From contig CANQUA010000017.1 of the NCBI GenBank assembly GCA_947626915.1, positions 1 to 47,008 of the forward strand: 47,008 nucleotides of DNA, in the 5' to 3' direction. Below, piece after piece: positions 1 through 7,880 of this stretch. Below the pieces are notes generated by a model. That model made no database searches. It saw nothing but the letters and a program-made list of their open reading frames with translations, and was not told the DNA's origin. Position 1 is the stretch's first letter, and each line of letters begins with the position of its first letter. Both the position numbers and the translations under genes were made by a program. This DNA comes from an uncultured Lachnospiraceae bacterium. Lineage in GTDB: Bacteria > Bacillota > Clostridia > Lachnospirales > Lachnospiraceae.

Positions 1-172
1 GATCCGGGAGGATAGTAGTGCTTTTTTCTCTCAAAGTCCTGACACTTCCGCCAGAACTCAAATCCTATTTAGCTATGATTAGCTTAGCACATTCGCCGCC
101 AATTTGCAAGAGAATTTTTGGGATTTGGGGGCATATGTTGATAGAAATTACACGGCCCCGCGGCCCCGCGTC

Positions 173-1594
173 TCATTCGCCGTTTTTCTGAAACGTGTTG
201 AAATCGCACACCGCGTCTTCCAGGATTTCTTCAATATACATGCCCTGGATGTCCTCGTACCCGTAGTCCTGCCACCAGACGTAAGCGTCCTGTTCCTCTG
301 CCCAGTCCCTGATCCCGAATACATTGCCGGCCACCGACGCCAGGCGCAGCTCCGCGTAAAAATTGGACATGCCCCGACGCACTTCCCGCGTCAGGTCCCT
401 GCCTTTCTGGGATGAATACGCTTCCTGATAGTAGACCTGCCGCAAAAGCTCCCGCCCGTAGGCGTCAAAATCCTGAAGATTGGCGTCCGGATTGCCCTTG
501 CGCTGCGCCCACGCGGTCACATCCGTTTTCTCCGTATGGTAATCGTACTTCTCCGGCCCGAAATATTTCAGGATTCCATACTGACAGGGCCACTCCGCCA
601 GAGCGCTGGTCACGATCTCCTGCACATTATAATCCCGAGACTCCCGGTAATGCTGGGAATGCAGATGCCCGCTCAGAAACAGCGTCACTCCCCAGTCGTC
701 CAGCAGCTGTTCCAGCCGCTCGCTGTGTTCAATAGTGCAGTCGCTCTCATAGATCCGGCTCTCGTCCAGCAGATTGTGATGGGCCACCGCGATCACCGGG
801 CGCCGCTCCTGATAGGCCAGCTCCAGCTGCTCCGCGATCCAGTCGTACGTACCGTCGCGGATCACTCCCCCGATCAGATTCCCATTTTCGTACTGGCAGC
901 TGTCCAGCATCAGAAGCCGCGTCCCGTCCTGCAGCTGGTACATATAGCTCAAGGACGCGGGGTCGCGGCTGATCGCATCGCTGTAACCGTATTCCCGATA
1001 GACACGCACAAAGCTCTCCGCATCCATCGGCTCCGCCGGGTGCGGCGAGATATTGATGTAGCCGGACGCTTTCGTATTGTTGATATCATGGTTCCCGGGG
1101 ATCACGAGAACCTCGATCCCCTCATGCTCCACGCGCTCCAGCTTCTGGGCCAGGGCGTTATGGCTGGCCCGCTCTCCCTCCAGCGTCAGGTCGCCGCAGA
1201 GGATCAGCGCCTGGGGCTTCCGCTCTATGATCTGGTCCAGAAACGCGTCCAGGATCTCCCAGACATACGTAACCAGCAGGCCGTTCTGCTGCTGGGCCAT
1301 ATCTTCAAAGGCCGTGCCGAAATCGGTCAGCTCCTTCGCGTAATAATGAATGTCCGTGGCGACGACGATCTCCGGATTCCGGGCCGCCGATTCCCCGCCC
1401 GACAATTCCAGCGTCTCAATCGTCATATCATCCGGACTGAACGCGTCGGTTCCCGGCCCTGCCTGCGTCTCCGGCTCCTGTTCCTGCTGCGTCCCCTCCA
1501 CTTTTACCGACGAAACGTTCTCCGACCGGTAATAAGCCGAGCAGCCGCACAGAAGCAGCGCCGCCGCCAAAAGTGCCGCTATTCTCCTGTTCAT
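173..1594 (-). CDS. Secreted metallophosphoesterase lipoprotein
   Basis: Calcineurin-like metallophosphoesterase of about 473 residues, probably anchored outside the membrane. The N-terminus is a short basic and hydrophobic signal followed by a lipobox ending in Cys18 (LLLCGC), so it should be a lipoprotein. An acidic, Gln-rich linker precedes the catalytic domain. Metal-binding motifs appear in the family order: DIHYY, LCGDLT, IPGNHDIN, VAHHNLL and SGHLHSQHY. The substrate cannot be told from sequence. I chose the ATG at 1594 because an AAGGGG ribosome site (1604-1609) lies before it; an in-frame ATG at 1615 would overlap the upstream gene by 8 bases. It is the second gene of a pair with the GH18 gene, so a joint role in envelope or spore-wall turnover is possible but unproven. 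Confidence 0.88.
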   Translation of the reverse strand: MNRRIAALLAAALLLCGCSAYYRSENVSSVKVEGTQQEQEPETQAGPGTDAFSPDDMTIETLELSGGESAARNPEIVVATDIHYYAKELTDFGTAFEDMAQQQNGLLVTYVWEILDAFLDQIIERKPQALILCGDLTLEGERASHNALAQKLERVEHEGIEVLVIPGNHDINNTKASGYINISPHPAEPMDAESFVRVYREYGYSDAISRDPASLSYMYQLQDGTRLLMLDSCQYENGNLIGGVIRDGTYDWIAEQLELAYQERRPVIAVAHHNLLDESRIYESDCTIEHSERLEQLLDDWGVTLFLSGHLHSQHYRESRDYNVQEIVTSALAEWPCQYGILKYFGPEKYDYHTEKTDVTAWAQRKGNPDANLQDFDAYGRELLRQVYYQEAYSSQKGRDLTREVRRGMSNFYAELRLASVAGNVFGIRDWAEEQDAYVWWQDYGYEDIQGMYIEEILEDAVCDFNTFQKNGE

Positions 1595-1607
1595 GACTAT
1601 CCGCCCC

Positions 1608-3269
1608 TTATTCATCGACTTTCACGATATCCCAGGTTTCCGGCATATCGAGCCCCAGCTTCCAGCAGGCCACGCCCGCCAGATCGTATTTCCGGATCAG
1701 GTCCATTTTCAGTCCCAGCGACCGTTCCTCCTCCTGCCATATCTCCTGCACCGAGTCATCCGTACTCAGCGCCCCGTAATATTGTCCCAGCTCTTCCTGC
1801 CAGTACAGGGCCACCTCATGGTCGATGACCCAGTTCATGGCCCCGCGCAGCCCCAGATCCTGCGACGTCAGTTTGCCGTCCTTCGTGGTCCATACCCTGG
1901 TATAGAATGGAATCGCATTGATCACCTTTTCGGCCGGAACTTCCTTCAGCGTATCCACGATCCCCTGCTCCACAAAAGGCAGGGACGCCACAGAACCCGC
2001 GTCACTGCCGGAATAATGCTCGTCGTAGCCCATGATGATCACATAGTCCGCCACGCGCCCCTGTTCCGCCCGGTTATAGCCCGCCGTATACGCGGTGGGC
2101 ACGTAATTGTCGATCGACAGGATGATGCCGCGCTTCCGGCAGTCGATGGAAAATTCCCGTATGAACTGCACGTAATGGGGCATGGCGTCCTGGCTGATGC
2201 CCTCGATATCCAGATTGATGCCGTCCAGGTCGTACGTATCCGCCATTTCCAGAAGATTGGCGATCAGCTTTTTCCGGACCGAAGTCTGGGCGAACAGGAC
2301 CGCGGAATTCACCGGCGTGGACTGATTGAAATTGTCCACAGCGGCCCAGACCTGCATCCCCATCCCATGCACCTTATCCACATAATCCCGGTCCGCCAGG
2401 GAATTCAAACGGCCGTTGTTGTCCATGATCGTGAACCAGGTGGGCGAGATCACATTGACGCCCCGGGTGTCGCTGATCAGCCGGTCCAGCTTGTCATTGT
2501 CCTCCTGCACCAGAACCTGGTGCCAGACCAGGCAGACCTTCTCCCCCAGGGACAGGCTGGTGTAAACCGGCTCTTCGAACGTGCTGACGCGTATTTCCGT
2601 CCCCCTGCCGGTGATGAATTTGTTCTGTATATATCCTGTATAACCGCTGTCCGTCCGCACCAGGGACCATTCGCCGCGGTCTTCCAGTATTTTCATGAGC
2701 CCGTCCGTTCCCACCATGGTTATGACCGGGCTCTTGATGTCCTCCGAAACACGTACCGGCGCCTCTTTCCCGACGGCAGCGGTCTGTATGCTGCCCCACA
2801 CGTCGTAGAGATACAGCCGGTTGACGCCGCCGTCCGTGAACAGCTCCGCCCGGACGTCCGTATAATTGCTGATCAGGCCCACGGACAGATAGACCGCATC
2901 GTCCTCGATCAGAAGCAGCGGCTTCTCCCCGCTCCCCAGCGTCCTGCGGTCCGCGTACACGATCGTGTCCGGCAGCGTATACACCAGCATTTTCTCTATA
3001 TCGTCCCAGTAAAACCGCTCGTTCAGGCAGTCGTTGACCCACGTAAGAGGCAGATAAGCGACGCCGTCCCGGGTGATCCCTTTGACCTCCAGCAGCTCAT
3101 CGTCATAAAACAGCGCTGTCTCCTCGCCTGTCACTTCCAGAAGGGCCGCCAAATCTGCTTTCTCTTTTGTCGGAATGAACCGGTCTATGTATTTTACTGC
3201 CGCGGCCCCCGCAAGAATCAGGAGCAGAAGCCCCGCAACGACCGCAATCGGAATCCATTTCCGTTTCAA
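1608..3269 (-). CDS. Membrane-anchored GH18 family glycosidase-like protein
   Basis: Glycoside hydrolase family 18 protein of 553 residues. One N-terminal membrane anchor (about residues 7-25) is followed by a region resembling a copper-amine-oxidase-like domain (about 45-160), an SH3-like segment (about 170-222) and a C-terminal GH18 barrel. The barrel carries the catalytic signature DGINLDIE (residues 349-356, Glu356 as predicted acid). This arrangement resembles clostridial relatives of YaaH/SleL-type peptidoglycan hydrolases, so the target is probably peptidoglycan or another GlcNAc polymer. The start is TTG, supported by a strong AGGAGG seven bases upstream. It heads an operon with the metallophosphoesterase gene; the gap between them is 13 bases. 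Confidence 0.88.
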   Translation of the reverse strand: MKRKWIPIAVVAGLLLLILAGAAAVKYIDRFIPTKEKADLAALLEVTGEETALFYDDELLEVKGITRDGVAYLPLTWVNDCLNERFYWDDIEKMLVYTLPDTIVYADRRTLGSGEKPLLLIEDDAVYLSVGLISNYTDVRAELFTDGGVNRLYLYDVWGSIQTAAVGKEAPVRVSEDIKSPVITMVGTDGLMKILEDRGEWSLVRTDSGYTGYIQNKFITGRGTEIRVSTFEEPVYTSLSLGEKVCLVWHQVLVQEDNDKLDRLISDTRGVNVISPTWFTIMDNNGRLNSLADRDYVDKVHGMGMQVWAAVDNFNQSTPVNSAVLFAQTSVRKKLIANLLEMADTYDLDGINLDIEGISQDAMPHYVQFIREFSIDCRKRGIILSIDNYVPTAYTAGYNRAEQGRVADYVIIMGYDEHYSGSDAGSVASLPFVEQGIVDTLKEVPAEKVINAIPFYTRVWTTKDGKLTSQDLGLRGAMNWVIDHEVALYWQEELGQYYGALSTDDSVQEIWQEEERSLGLKMDLIRKYDLAGVACWKLGLDMPETWDIVKVDE

Positions 3270-3312
3270 ACTTGTTCCTCCTATGTACCCCAGAATGATA
3301 GCATATAGATTA

Positions 3313-3321
3313 AGTATACCA
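3313..3321 (-). promoter_or_regulatory. Extended -10 promoter for the GH18 operon
   Basis: Read on the minus strand, TGG-TATACT forms an extended -10 element (TGn plus TATACT) about 45 bases upstream of the GH18 start. No good -35 is present at 17 bases. The same TGTGGTATA core occurs before ppaC. Confidence 0.55.
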
Positions 3322-3425
3322 CACTTTTGTCTGCTGACTTCTTAAATTTTCTTTAAGTTCCCGCCCGCCCTGCGCCCCTGGTCGGCTGTGAACGAAGGAT
3401 GATGCTCCCCCGGGGCCCCATCCGG

Positions 3426-3650
3426 TTACCGGTTATACACCCGGTCAAACCGGATTTCTTTCAAACGGCCCTCCGCAGCGCCTACATAATCGCACATATA
3501 AAAGGAACCGTCTTCCTGAACCTGAAAAATCCTGCTCCAATCCTCATCCTGCGGAATCTCGCCGTCGATATAGACCGGGATTCCTTTGGCTTCATAGCGC
3601 CTGAGGCCGTCTACATATTGTTTCTGTTCCTCAAGATATTGCTCGTCCAT
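3426..3650 (-). CDS. Small hypothetical protein (74 aa)
   Basis: A 74-residue soluble, acidic, Tyr- and Glu-rich protein that I do not recognise by name. There is no signal peptide or membrane segment. The N-terminus (EEQKQYVDGLRRYEAKGI) looks helical; the rest alternates like short beta strands (IPVYIDGE, GSFYMCDYV, RLKEIRFDRVY). An ATG start with GGAAGGG upstream and good codon use support a real gene. It stands alone, 87 bases downstream of the P-loop-like gene on the same strand, and may be co-transcribed with it. No function is proposed. Confidence 0.6.
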   Translation of the reverse strand: MDEQYLEEQKQYVDGLRRYEAKGIPVYIDGEIPQDEDWSRIFQVQEDGSFYMCDYVGAAEGRLKEIRFDRVYNR

Positions 3651-3736
3651 TGTCTTTCCCTTCCTGTTTCCTGCTTCTGCCGCGGCTTTCCCTTTCCCGG
3701 AGGCTGTCGTGACACATCAATCGGGAAATCCGGCCG

Positions 3737-4339
3737 TCACAGAAGCCCTCTCATGAAGTCCATCACCTGCTCCGTGACCGTAAAAGCGTCCGCTGAAAAG
3801 GGAATCCTCTGCACGGTGGGTCTGCGTCTTTTATTCCATCGAATCCTGGATTCCTCGCTGCCAAAAGCAGCCAGGCATTGCCAGCCGTTTACTGCGGCGC
3901 GTTCTTCCCATGCTTCCGGCTTCCCAAACGCCTCCATCTGCCACTCGCTGAAGGAAACCGTCAAAAGTACTCTGTGGCATCGCAGCAGCTCCTGATCAGA
4001 CTGCTCCTCCAGGCTCCCGAAATCGATCAGTATCTCCTCATAGCCCTTATGAAGGCAATCCGCCAGCACCTCCGCTTCCGACGCCGGAAAAAAATCCGTT
4101 TCCTGAATCCGGTAGCGGCTCTCAGCCGCCGAGCGTCCTGTGCAGATCCTGCCGAATTTAGCAAAATCCCCGTGGCTGTTCCATTCCAGAACCGCTGTTC
4201 TGCGCCCGCAGGCGCCGCATAAATAATTGGCCGCGAGTACGCACAGATGCGTCGTGCCCGTCCCGCGGCCCGCCCCCGTCACGCCCGTGATCCTCGGCTC
4301 CCCGGCTGCCCGCTCTTTCTTTTTCTGAAAATGTCCCAC
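3737..4339 (-). CDS. ParA/MinD-like protein with lysine-less P-loop
   Basis: A 200-residue protein with an N-terminal loop GAGRGTGTTH (residues 22-31) in the place where ParA/MinD-type ATPases carry a deviant Walker A. The nucleotide-binding lysine is absent and the loop ends in TTH. A hydrophobic strand LIDFG (in EEILIDFGSL) sits where a Walker B would be. I chose the GTG at 4339 because AAGGAGG precedes it by six bases; an earlier ATG at 4375 has no comparable site. The gene overlaps the 3' end of the upstream kinase gene by 61 bases in another frame, so the two are almost certainly co-expressed. The kinase's own C-terminus carries a related loop. Role unknown; a scaffold or regulator working with the kinase is an inference. 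Confidence 0.7.
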   Translation of the reverse strand: MGHFQKKKERAAGEPRITGVTGAGRGTGTTHLCVLAANYLCGACGRRTAVLEWNSHGDFAKFGRICTGRSAAESRYRIQETDFFPASEAEVLADCLHKGYEEILIDFGSLEEQSDQELLRCHRVLLTVSFSEWQMEAFGKPEAWEERAAVNGWQCLAAFGSEESRIRWNKRRRPTVQRIPFSADAFTVTEQVMDFMRGLL

Positions 4340-5700
4340 GCAGCGCCTCCTTTCTTTTGCCCGGCCGGTTTCCAAAAACTGCCGGTGATCCGTTCGTAAA
4401 AAGAGTCCCCTTCGCTTCCCGGATGAAACGGGTCCGCAAATTCGGGCGTCCGGTAGGACCGTACTTTCCGCTGCGGCCCGGGCTCCTGCCGGACCGCGCC
4501 GGGCAGCGCGTGATTATATAGAAAGAACTCGTTCGGCGCCGCTTTCTCTCCCATGGGGAACCGGTCCCACCATTTGCCCCCGCATATCCGCCAGACGGCC
4601 GTAAAACGTTCCGGCCCTCCGTCCGCTTCAAACGTCTCCCGCTCCGCGCCGTAATCCCGCACGACGACCGGGTAGCTGCACGCCTTCAAGCGCACGGCTT
4701 CCCCGTAGCGCGGTTTCATGGGCAGCCCGAAGATTGTATAGATCCCGTAGGAATCCGCCTGGACTTTTAAATGGGCCGCCATGCTCCGCACGTCGTTGGA
4801 GCGGTTGCATTCTTCATAAAGGGCCGGACAGCCTGCGCCGTTCAGATACGCGCAAAGACCGACCGCGAGATGCGTAACTCCCGCGCCGGGGCGCGCGCCG
4901 ACGAGGGCAATCGTAAGAGATGGTGATTGTAATTGACCTGCGCACTCTGTATTGGAGCGTAATTGTTCCAGCGCCTCTCCCACCTCCCGGGCGGACGCGT
5001 AGCGCATCGCCGGGTCGGGATTGAGGCACCGCCGGATAACGGTTCCTATTTTCCCGGGAATCTCGTCCGCAGACCCCCGGGTCTGGGGCCGCCCCGTAAG
5101 CAGATAAAATAAAACCGCTCCGATCTGATACACGTCTGTGCGGACGCCCAGGCAGCCGTCCGAAGCCTGTTCGGGGGCGAAAAATCCAGGGGTGCCATAA
5201 CGCGCCGAAGCCGCGTTGGCGTCCGTGAGCGTGTCTGAATGATCGAAATCCAAAAGCTTTACCTGTCCGTGGCAGACCAAAAGATTCCCTGGCTGCAGAT
5301 CCAGATATAAAATAGGGATATCTTCTGCTGAATGCAGATAATGGACCAGGCCGCATATCTGTATGCCGTATGCGACGGCTTCGTCCTGGTTCAGAGGACC
5401 CCGCTTCGCCGCGAGGTCGTAGACTGAGTCTCCTTCGAGAAACTCTTCAATCAGATAACTGTATTGAGCATCTTCTTCCAAATCGTATACCAATGGGATA
5501 CCGGGATGCCGGAGCCGCTTCAGAAGCAGGGCCTCCTTGCGGAACTGCTCGTAGCAGGCCGCCGATTTGGGAACCCGCTTGATGGCACGGTACTCTTCCA
5601 GCTCTTTGTGAAACGCCAGATACACGGTACCGCTCCGTCCCTGTCCCAGGATACGAACCAGCTGGTATTTTCCAAACAGAATGGTGTCCTTCTCAGCCAC
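4279..5700 (-). CDS. Ser/Thr protein kinase fused to a lysine-less P-loop domain
   Basis: A 473-residue protein with a Hanks-type kinase domain (about 10-250): Gly loop GQGRSG (19-24), Lys41 in AIK, helix-C Glu56, catalytic Asp134 and Asn139, Asp151, and a GTPGFFAPE activation-segment end. Two motifs depart from the norm: HRDxKxxN reads YLDLQPGN, with Gln for Lys, and DFG reads DFD. After the kinase, residues 263-285 hold a P-loop-like GARPGAGVTH without the usual lysine, followed by about 190 residues of unknown fold. No transmembrane or PASTA region is present, so it is cytosolic, unlike PrkC. The start is GTG; AAAGGAG directly abuts it, which is unusually close, so the exact start is uncertain. 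It is transcribed away from mecA. Confidence 0.85.
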   Translation of the reverse strand: MAEKDTILFGKYQLVRILGQGRSGTVYLAFHKELEEYRAIKRVPKSAACYEQFRKEALLLKRLRHPGIPLVYDLEEDAQYSYLIEEFLEGDSVYDLAAKRGPLNQDEAVAYGIQICGLVHYLHSAEDIPILYLDLQPGNLLVCHGQVKLLDFDHSDTLTDANAASARYGTPGFFAPEQASDGCLGVRTDVYQIGAVLFYLLTGRPQTRGSADEIPGKIGTVIRRCLNPDPAMRYASAREVGEALEQLRSNTECAGQLQSPSLTIALVGARPGAGVTHLAVGLCAYLNGAGCPALYEECNRSNDVRSMAAHLKVQADSYGIYTIFGLPMKPRYGEAVRLKACSYPVVVRDYGAERETFEADGGPERFTAVWRICGGKWWDRFPMGEKAAPNEFFLYNHALPGAVRQEPGPQRKVRSYRTPEFADPFHPGSEGDSFYERITGSFWKPAGQKKGGAAWDIFRKRKSGQPGSRGSRA

Positions 5701-5733
5701 CTCCTTTTTCCAATACCATCTCTTACACCGTTT

Positions 5734-5762
5734 ATTCTAATACAGCCGGACCGTTTTCGCAA
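5734..5762 (-). promoter_or_regulatory. Promoter for the kinase/P-loop operon
   Basis: On the minus strand, TTGCGA (5757-5762) and TAGAAT (5734-5739) are 17 bases apart, a good sigma-A layout about 35 bases upstream of the kinase start. Confidence 0.55.
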
Positions 5763-5812
5763 CGGGAAAATGAAAAATTCCAAAATTTTTTTTAAAAATT
5801 TCTACATAGGAA

Positions 5813-5848
5813 TTGATATTTGACCGTAACATATAGTATATTTATGGT
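5813..5848 (+). promoter_or_regulatory. Promoter region of mecA
   Basis: Two overlapping sigma-A readings are possible: TTGATA (5813-5818) with TATATT (5837-5842), spacing 18, or TTGACC (5820-5825) with TATGGT (5843-5848), spacing 17. A strong A/T tract (5776-5801) just upstream could act as an UP element. Confidence 0.5.
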
Positions 5849-5887
5849 GACAGATTTTACCCGCCTTTAAGGGAAGGAAGTGATCCT

Positions 5888-6619
5888 ATGAAAATAGAAC
5901 GTATTAATGAAAATCAGATCCGCTGCACGCTGACCAGCTTCGATTTAAGCGTGCGCAACCTGAATATCCGGGAGCTGGCTTACGGGACGGAGAAGGCGCG
6001 GGGCCTGTTCCGCGAAATGATCCAGAAGGCGTCCAACGAAGTGGGCTTCGAAGCGGAAGACATCCCGCTGATGGTAGAAGCGATCCCGCTCTCCAACGAA
6101 AGCGTCATGCTGGTCATCACCAAGATCGAGGACCCGGAAGAACTGGATACCCGCTTCTCCAAGTTCTCACCGTCGGGCGAGGACGACAGCGACGCTCTGA
6201 CGGAACTGGCCAGCGAGCTGCTGGAGGGCGCGGACGGGCTGGCGAAGCTGCTGGGGCTGCAGGACGGCACGGAAGGCGAAACATTGGCGGAGCCGGAAGG
6301 AGACGGCCAGGACGCGCAGGCGGCCGCCTCGATGCGGGTCTATTCATTTGACAGTCTGGACCGGGTATCGGAAGCCGCCAGAGCCTGCGGCGATCTCTAT
6401 GACGGGGTTAATTCCCTGTATAAAAAACCGGACAGCCGCGAGTATTTCCTGGTCGTGAAGCATGACGGCGCAGACGACCTGGCATTCAGCCGCGCCTGCA
6501 ATATCCTGTCGGAATACGGCAGCAAGATCCGCCATGAGTATTCCAGCGAGGCCTATTACGCGGAGCATTACGACGTGATCTGCCGGGACCGGGCCATCCA
6601 GGTGATGAAGCAGTTTTAA
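5888..6619 (+). CDS. mecA: MecA-type adaptor protein for ClpC protease
   Basis: A 243-residue MecA-family adaptor. In Bacillus, MecA delivers ComK and other substrates to ClpCP and is itself needed to assemble the ClpC hexamer. The N-terminal substrate-binding part (1-75, beginning MKIERINENQIRCTLTS) and the C-terminal part (about 150-240, with RVYSFDSLDRVSEAA) match the family plan, joined by an acidic, Gly- and Glu-rich linker. Length is typical. It is monocistronic between the divergent kinase gene and the ferredoxin gene. In a clostridium its role is probably general protein quality control rather than competence, which is an inference. Confidence 0.92.
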   Translation: MKIERINENQIRCTLTSFDLSVRNLNIRELAYGTEKARGLFREMIQKASNEVGFEAEDIPLMVEAIPLSNESVMLVITKIEDPEELDTRFSKFSPSGEDDSDALTELASELLEGADGLAKLLGLQDGTEGETLAEPEGDGQDAQAAASMRVYSFDSLDRVSEAARACGDLYDGVNSLYKKPDSREYFLVVKHDGADDLAFSRACNILSEYGSKIRHEYSSEAYYAEHYDVICRDRAIQVMKQF

Positions 6620-6678
6620 GGCCTGAACCGGCCTGCGATGTGCTCCCAATTTTGTGCATTTGTATCCACAATTTCCTC

Positions 6679-6707
6679 TTGAATATTTTTAAAATATGGT
6701 ATAGAAT
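6679..6707 (+). promoter_or_regulatory. Ferredoxin gene promoter
   Basis: TTGAAT (6679-6684) and TAGAAT (6702-6707) with a 17-base spacer, followed by AAGGAGG (6731-6737) nine bases before the ferredoxin ATG. Confidence 0.65.
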
Positions 6708-6745
6708 AAAGTCACATGTAAAGAATATTCAAGGAGGTATTTATT

Positions 6746-6916
6746 ATGGCACGTGTTATCAGTGATGCTTGTGTTGCCTGCGGAACCTGCGAGTCTGAGT
6801 GCCCGGTTGGCGCCATCTCCCAGGGCGACGGACAGTACGTAGTAGATGCTGACAGCTGCATCGATTGCGGAGCCTGCGAAGCTGCATGCCCGACCGGAGC
6901 GATCAGCGAGGCTTAA
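6746..6916 (+). CDS. 2[4Fe-4S] ferredoxin
   Basis: A 56-residue clostridial-type ferredoxin, a cytosolic low-potential electron carrier for pyruvate:ferredoxin oxidoreductase, hydrogenase, Rnf and similar enzymes. Two classic cluster motifs, CVACGTCESECP (Cys9-Cys19) and CIDCGACEAACP (Cys38-Cys48), give all eight cysteine ligands. The internal pseudo-twofold repeat is clear, with PVGAIS and PTGAIS after each motif. The start is set by AAGGAGG. The gene has its own promoter and a strong terminator, so it forms a single-gene transcript, as is usual for this abundant protein. Confidence 0.96.
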   Translation: MARVISDACVACGTCESECPVGAISQGDGQYVVDADSCIDCGACEAACPTGAISEA

Positions 6917-6930
6917 TGAAGTTTTACATA

Positions 6931-6965
6931 ATGCCCTTTCCGACATGGGAAGGGCATTTTGTTTT
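6931..6965 (+). terminator. Rho-independent terminator after ferredoxin
   Basis: Stem ATGCCCTT (6931-6938) with AAGGGCAT (6950-6957), extended by CC/GG, followed by a T-rich tail TTTGTTTT. Confidence 0.85.
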
Positions 6966-7094
6966 GCTGAGAGGGCAGGCGGCTGCCGGGTTCCGGAAAC
7001 ACCGGCACGCAAGGGTCGGGCTCCGGCCGCCTGTACGCCGGGTTTCGGCCGTCCCGGCCGGCACCTATAGAATTTATAGAAAGGCTTTCATAAT

Positions 7095-7880
7095 ATGAAT
7101 CATAAAAAGAAACCGCTGATCGGCCTGACATCGTCTCATAATGTCCACACGGATGAAGTCTCCCTGACGCCTTACTGCCCGCGGGCGATCCTGGCGGCGG
7201 GAGGGATCCCCGTGATCCTGCCGCTGGAAGCGTCCGAAGAGGACTTAAAGCGCCTGGTCACGGAACTGGACGGCTTCCTCTTTACCGGCGGTCCGGATCC
7301 CCATCCCTTCCTGTTCGGCGAGGAAACGCACGCGGGATGCGGGGACGCTTCCGTGAAACGTGACCGGATGGAGCTGACGCTTCTGAAGCTGGTCATGGAA
7401 CAGCAGAAACCCATCATGGGCATCTGCCGCGGCATCCAGATCATCAATGTCGGGCTGGGCGGAACCATTTATCAGGATATCCCCTCCCAGACGGAGCGGG
7501 CGTTTCCCATCGCCCACCGGCAGCCGTTTCCGCACCGGGTTCCCTCCCATACGGTGCAGATCACGCCGGGGAGCCTGCTGGAACGGATCTGCCGCGGCGA
7601 ATCAGAAACACCGGACGGCGGCGACGCTCCCGGTTCCGGGCGCACTTCGCCCCTGATCCTCCGCGTCAACAGCACGCACCATCAGGCGGTCCGCGACGCC
7701 GCGCCGGGGCTCTCCGTATGCGCTTACGCCCCCGACGGCATCATCGAGGGCGCGGTCATGGAGGGGTATCCGTATCTGGTAGCCGTTCAATGGCACCCGG
7801 AATACCTGTGGGAGGACGATCCGGCCGCTGCCGGACTGTTCCGGGCGTTCGTGGCGGCCAGCGGCGGGGATCTGCCCTAA
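7095..7880 (+). CDS. Class I glutamine amidotransferase-like hydrolase (peptidase C26)
   Basis: A 261-residue protein of the gamma-glutamyl-GABA hydrolase (PuuD-like) family, which cleaves gamma-glutamyl amides through a Cys-His-Glu triad. The nucleophile elbow GICRG supplies the Cys, and the C-terminal QWHPE supplies His and Glu. The oxyanion-side motif FTGGPDPHP and the NSTHHQAV segment also fit the family. A small insert after the LLERICRGE segment is rich in Gly, Pro and Asp. The true substrate is not known; polyamine or gamma-glutamyl catabolism is the family expectation but no pathway gene is nearby. Its last four bases overlap the convergent MerR-type gene. Confidence 0.88.
   Translation: MNHKKKPLIGLTSSHNVHTDEVSLTPYCPRAILAAGGIPVILPLEASEEDLKRLVTELDGFLFTGGPDPHPFLFGEETHAGCGDASVKRDRMELTLLKLVMEQQKPIMGICRGIQIINVGLGGTIYQDIPSQTERAFPIAHRQPFPHRVPSHTVQITPGSLLERICRGESETPDGGDAPGSGRTSPLILRVNSTHHQAVRDAAPGLSVCAYAPDGIIEGAVMEGYPYLVAVQWHPEYLWEDDPAAAGLFRAFVAASGGDLP

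Noticed and set aside
536-3308. Long plus-strand open frames (over 400 codons) opposite the first two genes
   Set aside because: They are antisense to two well-supported genes and result from high-GC codon use; the proteins are Arg/His/Pro-rich with no recognisable domain.
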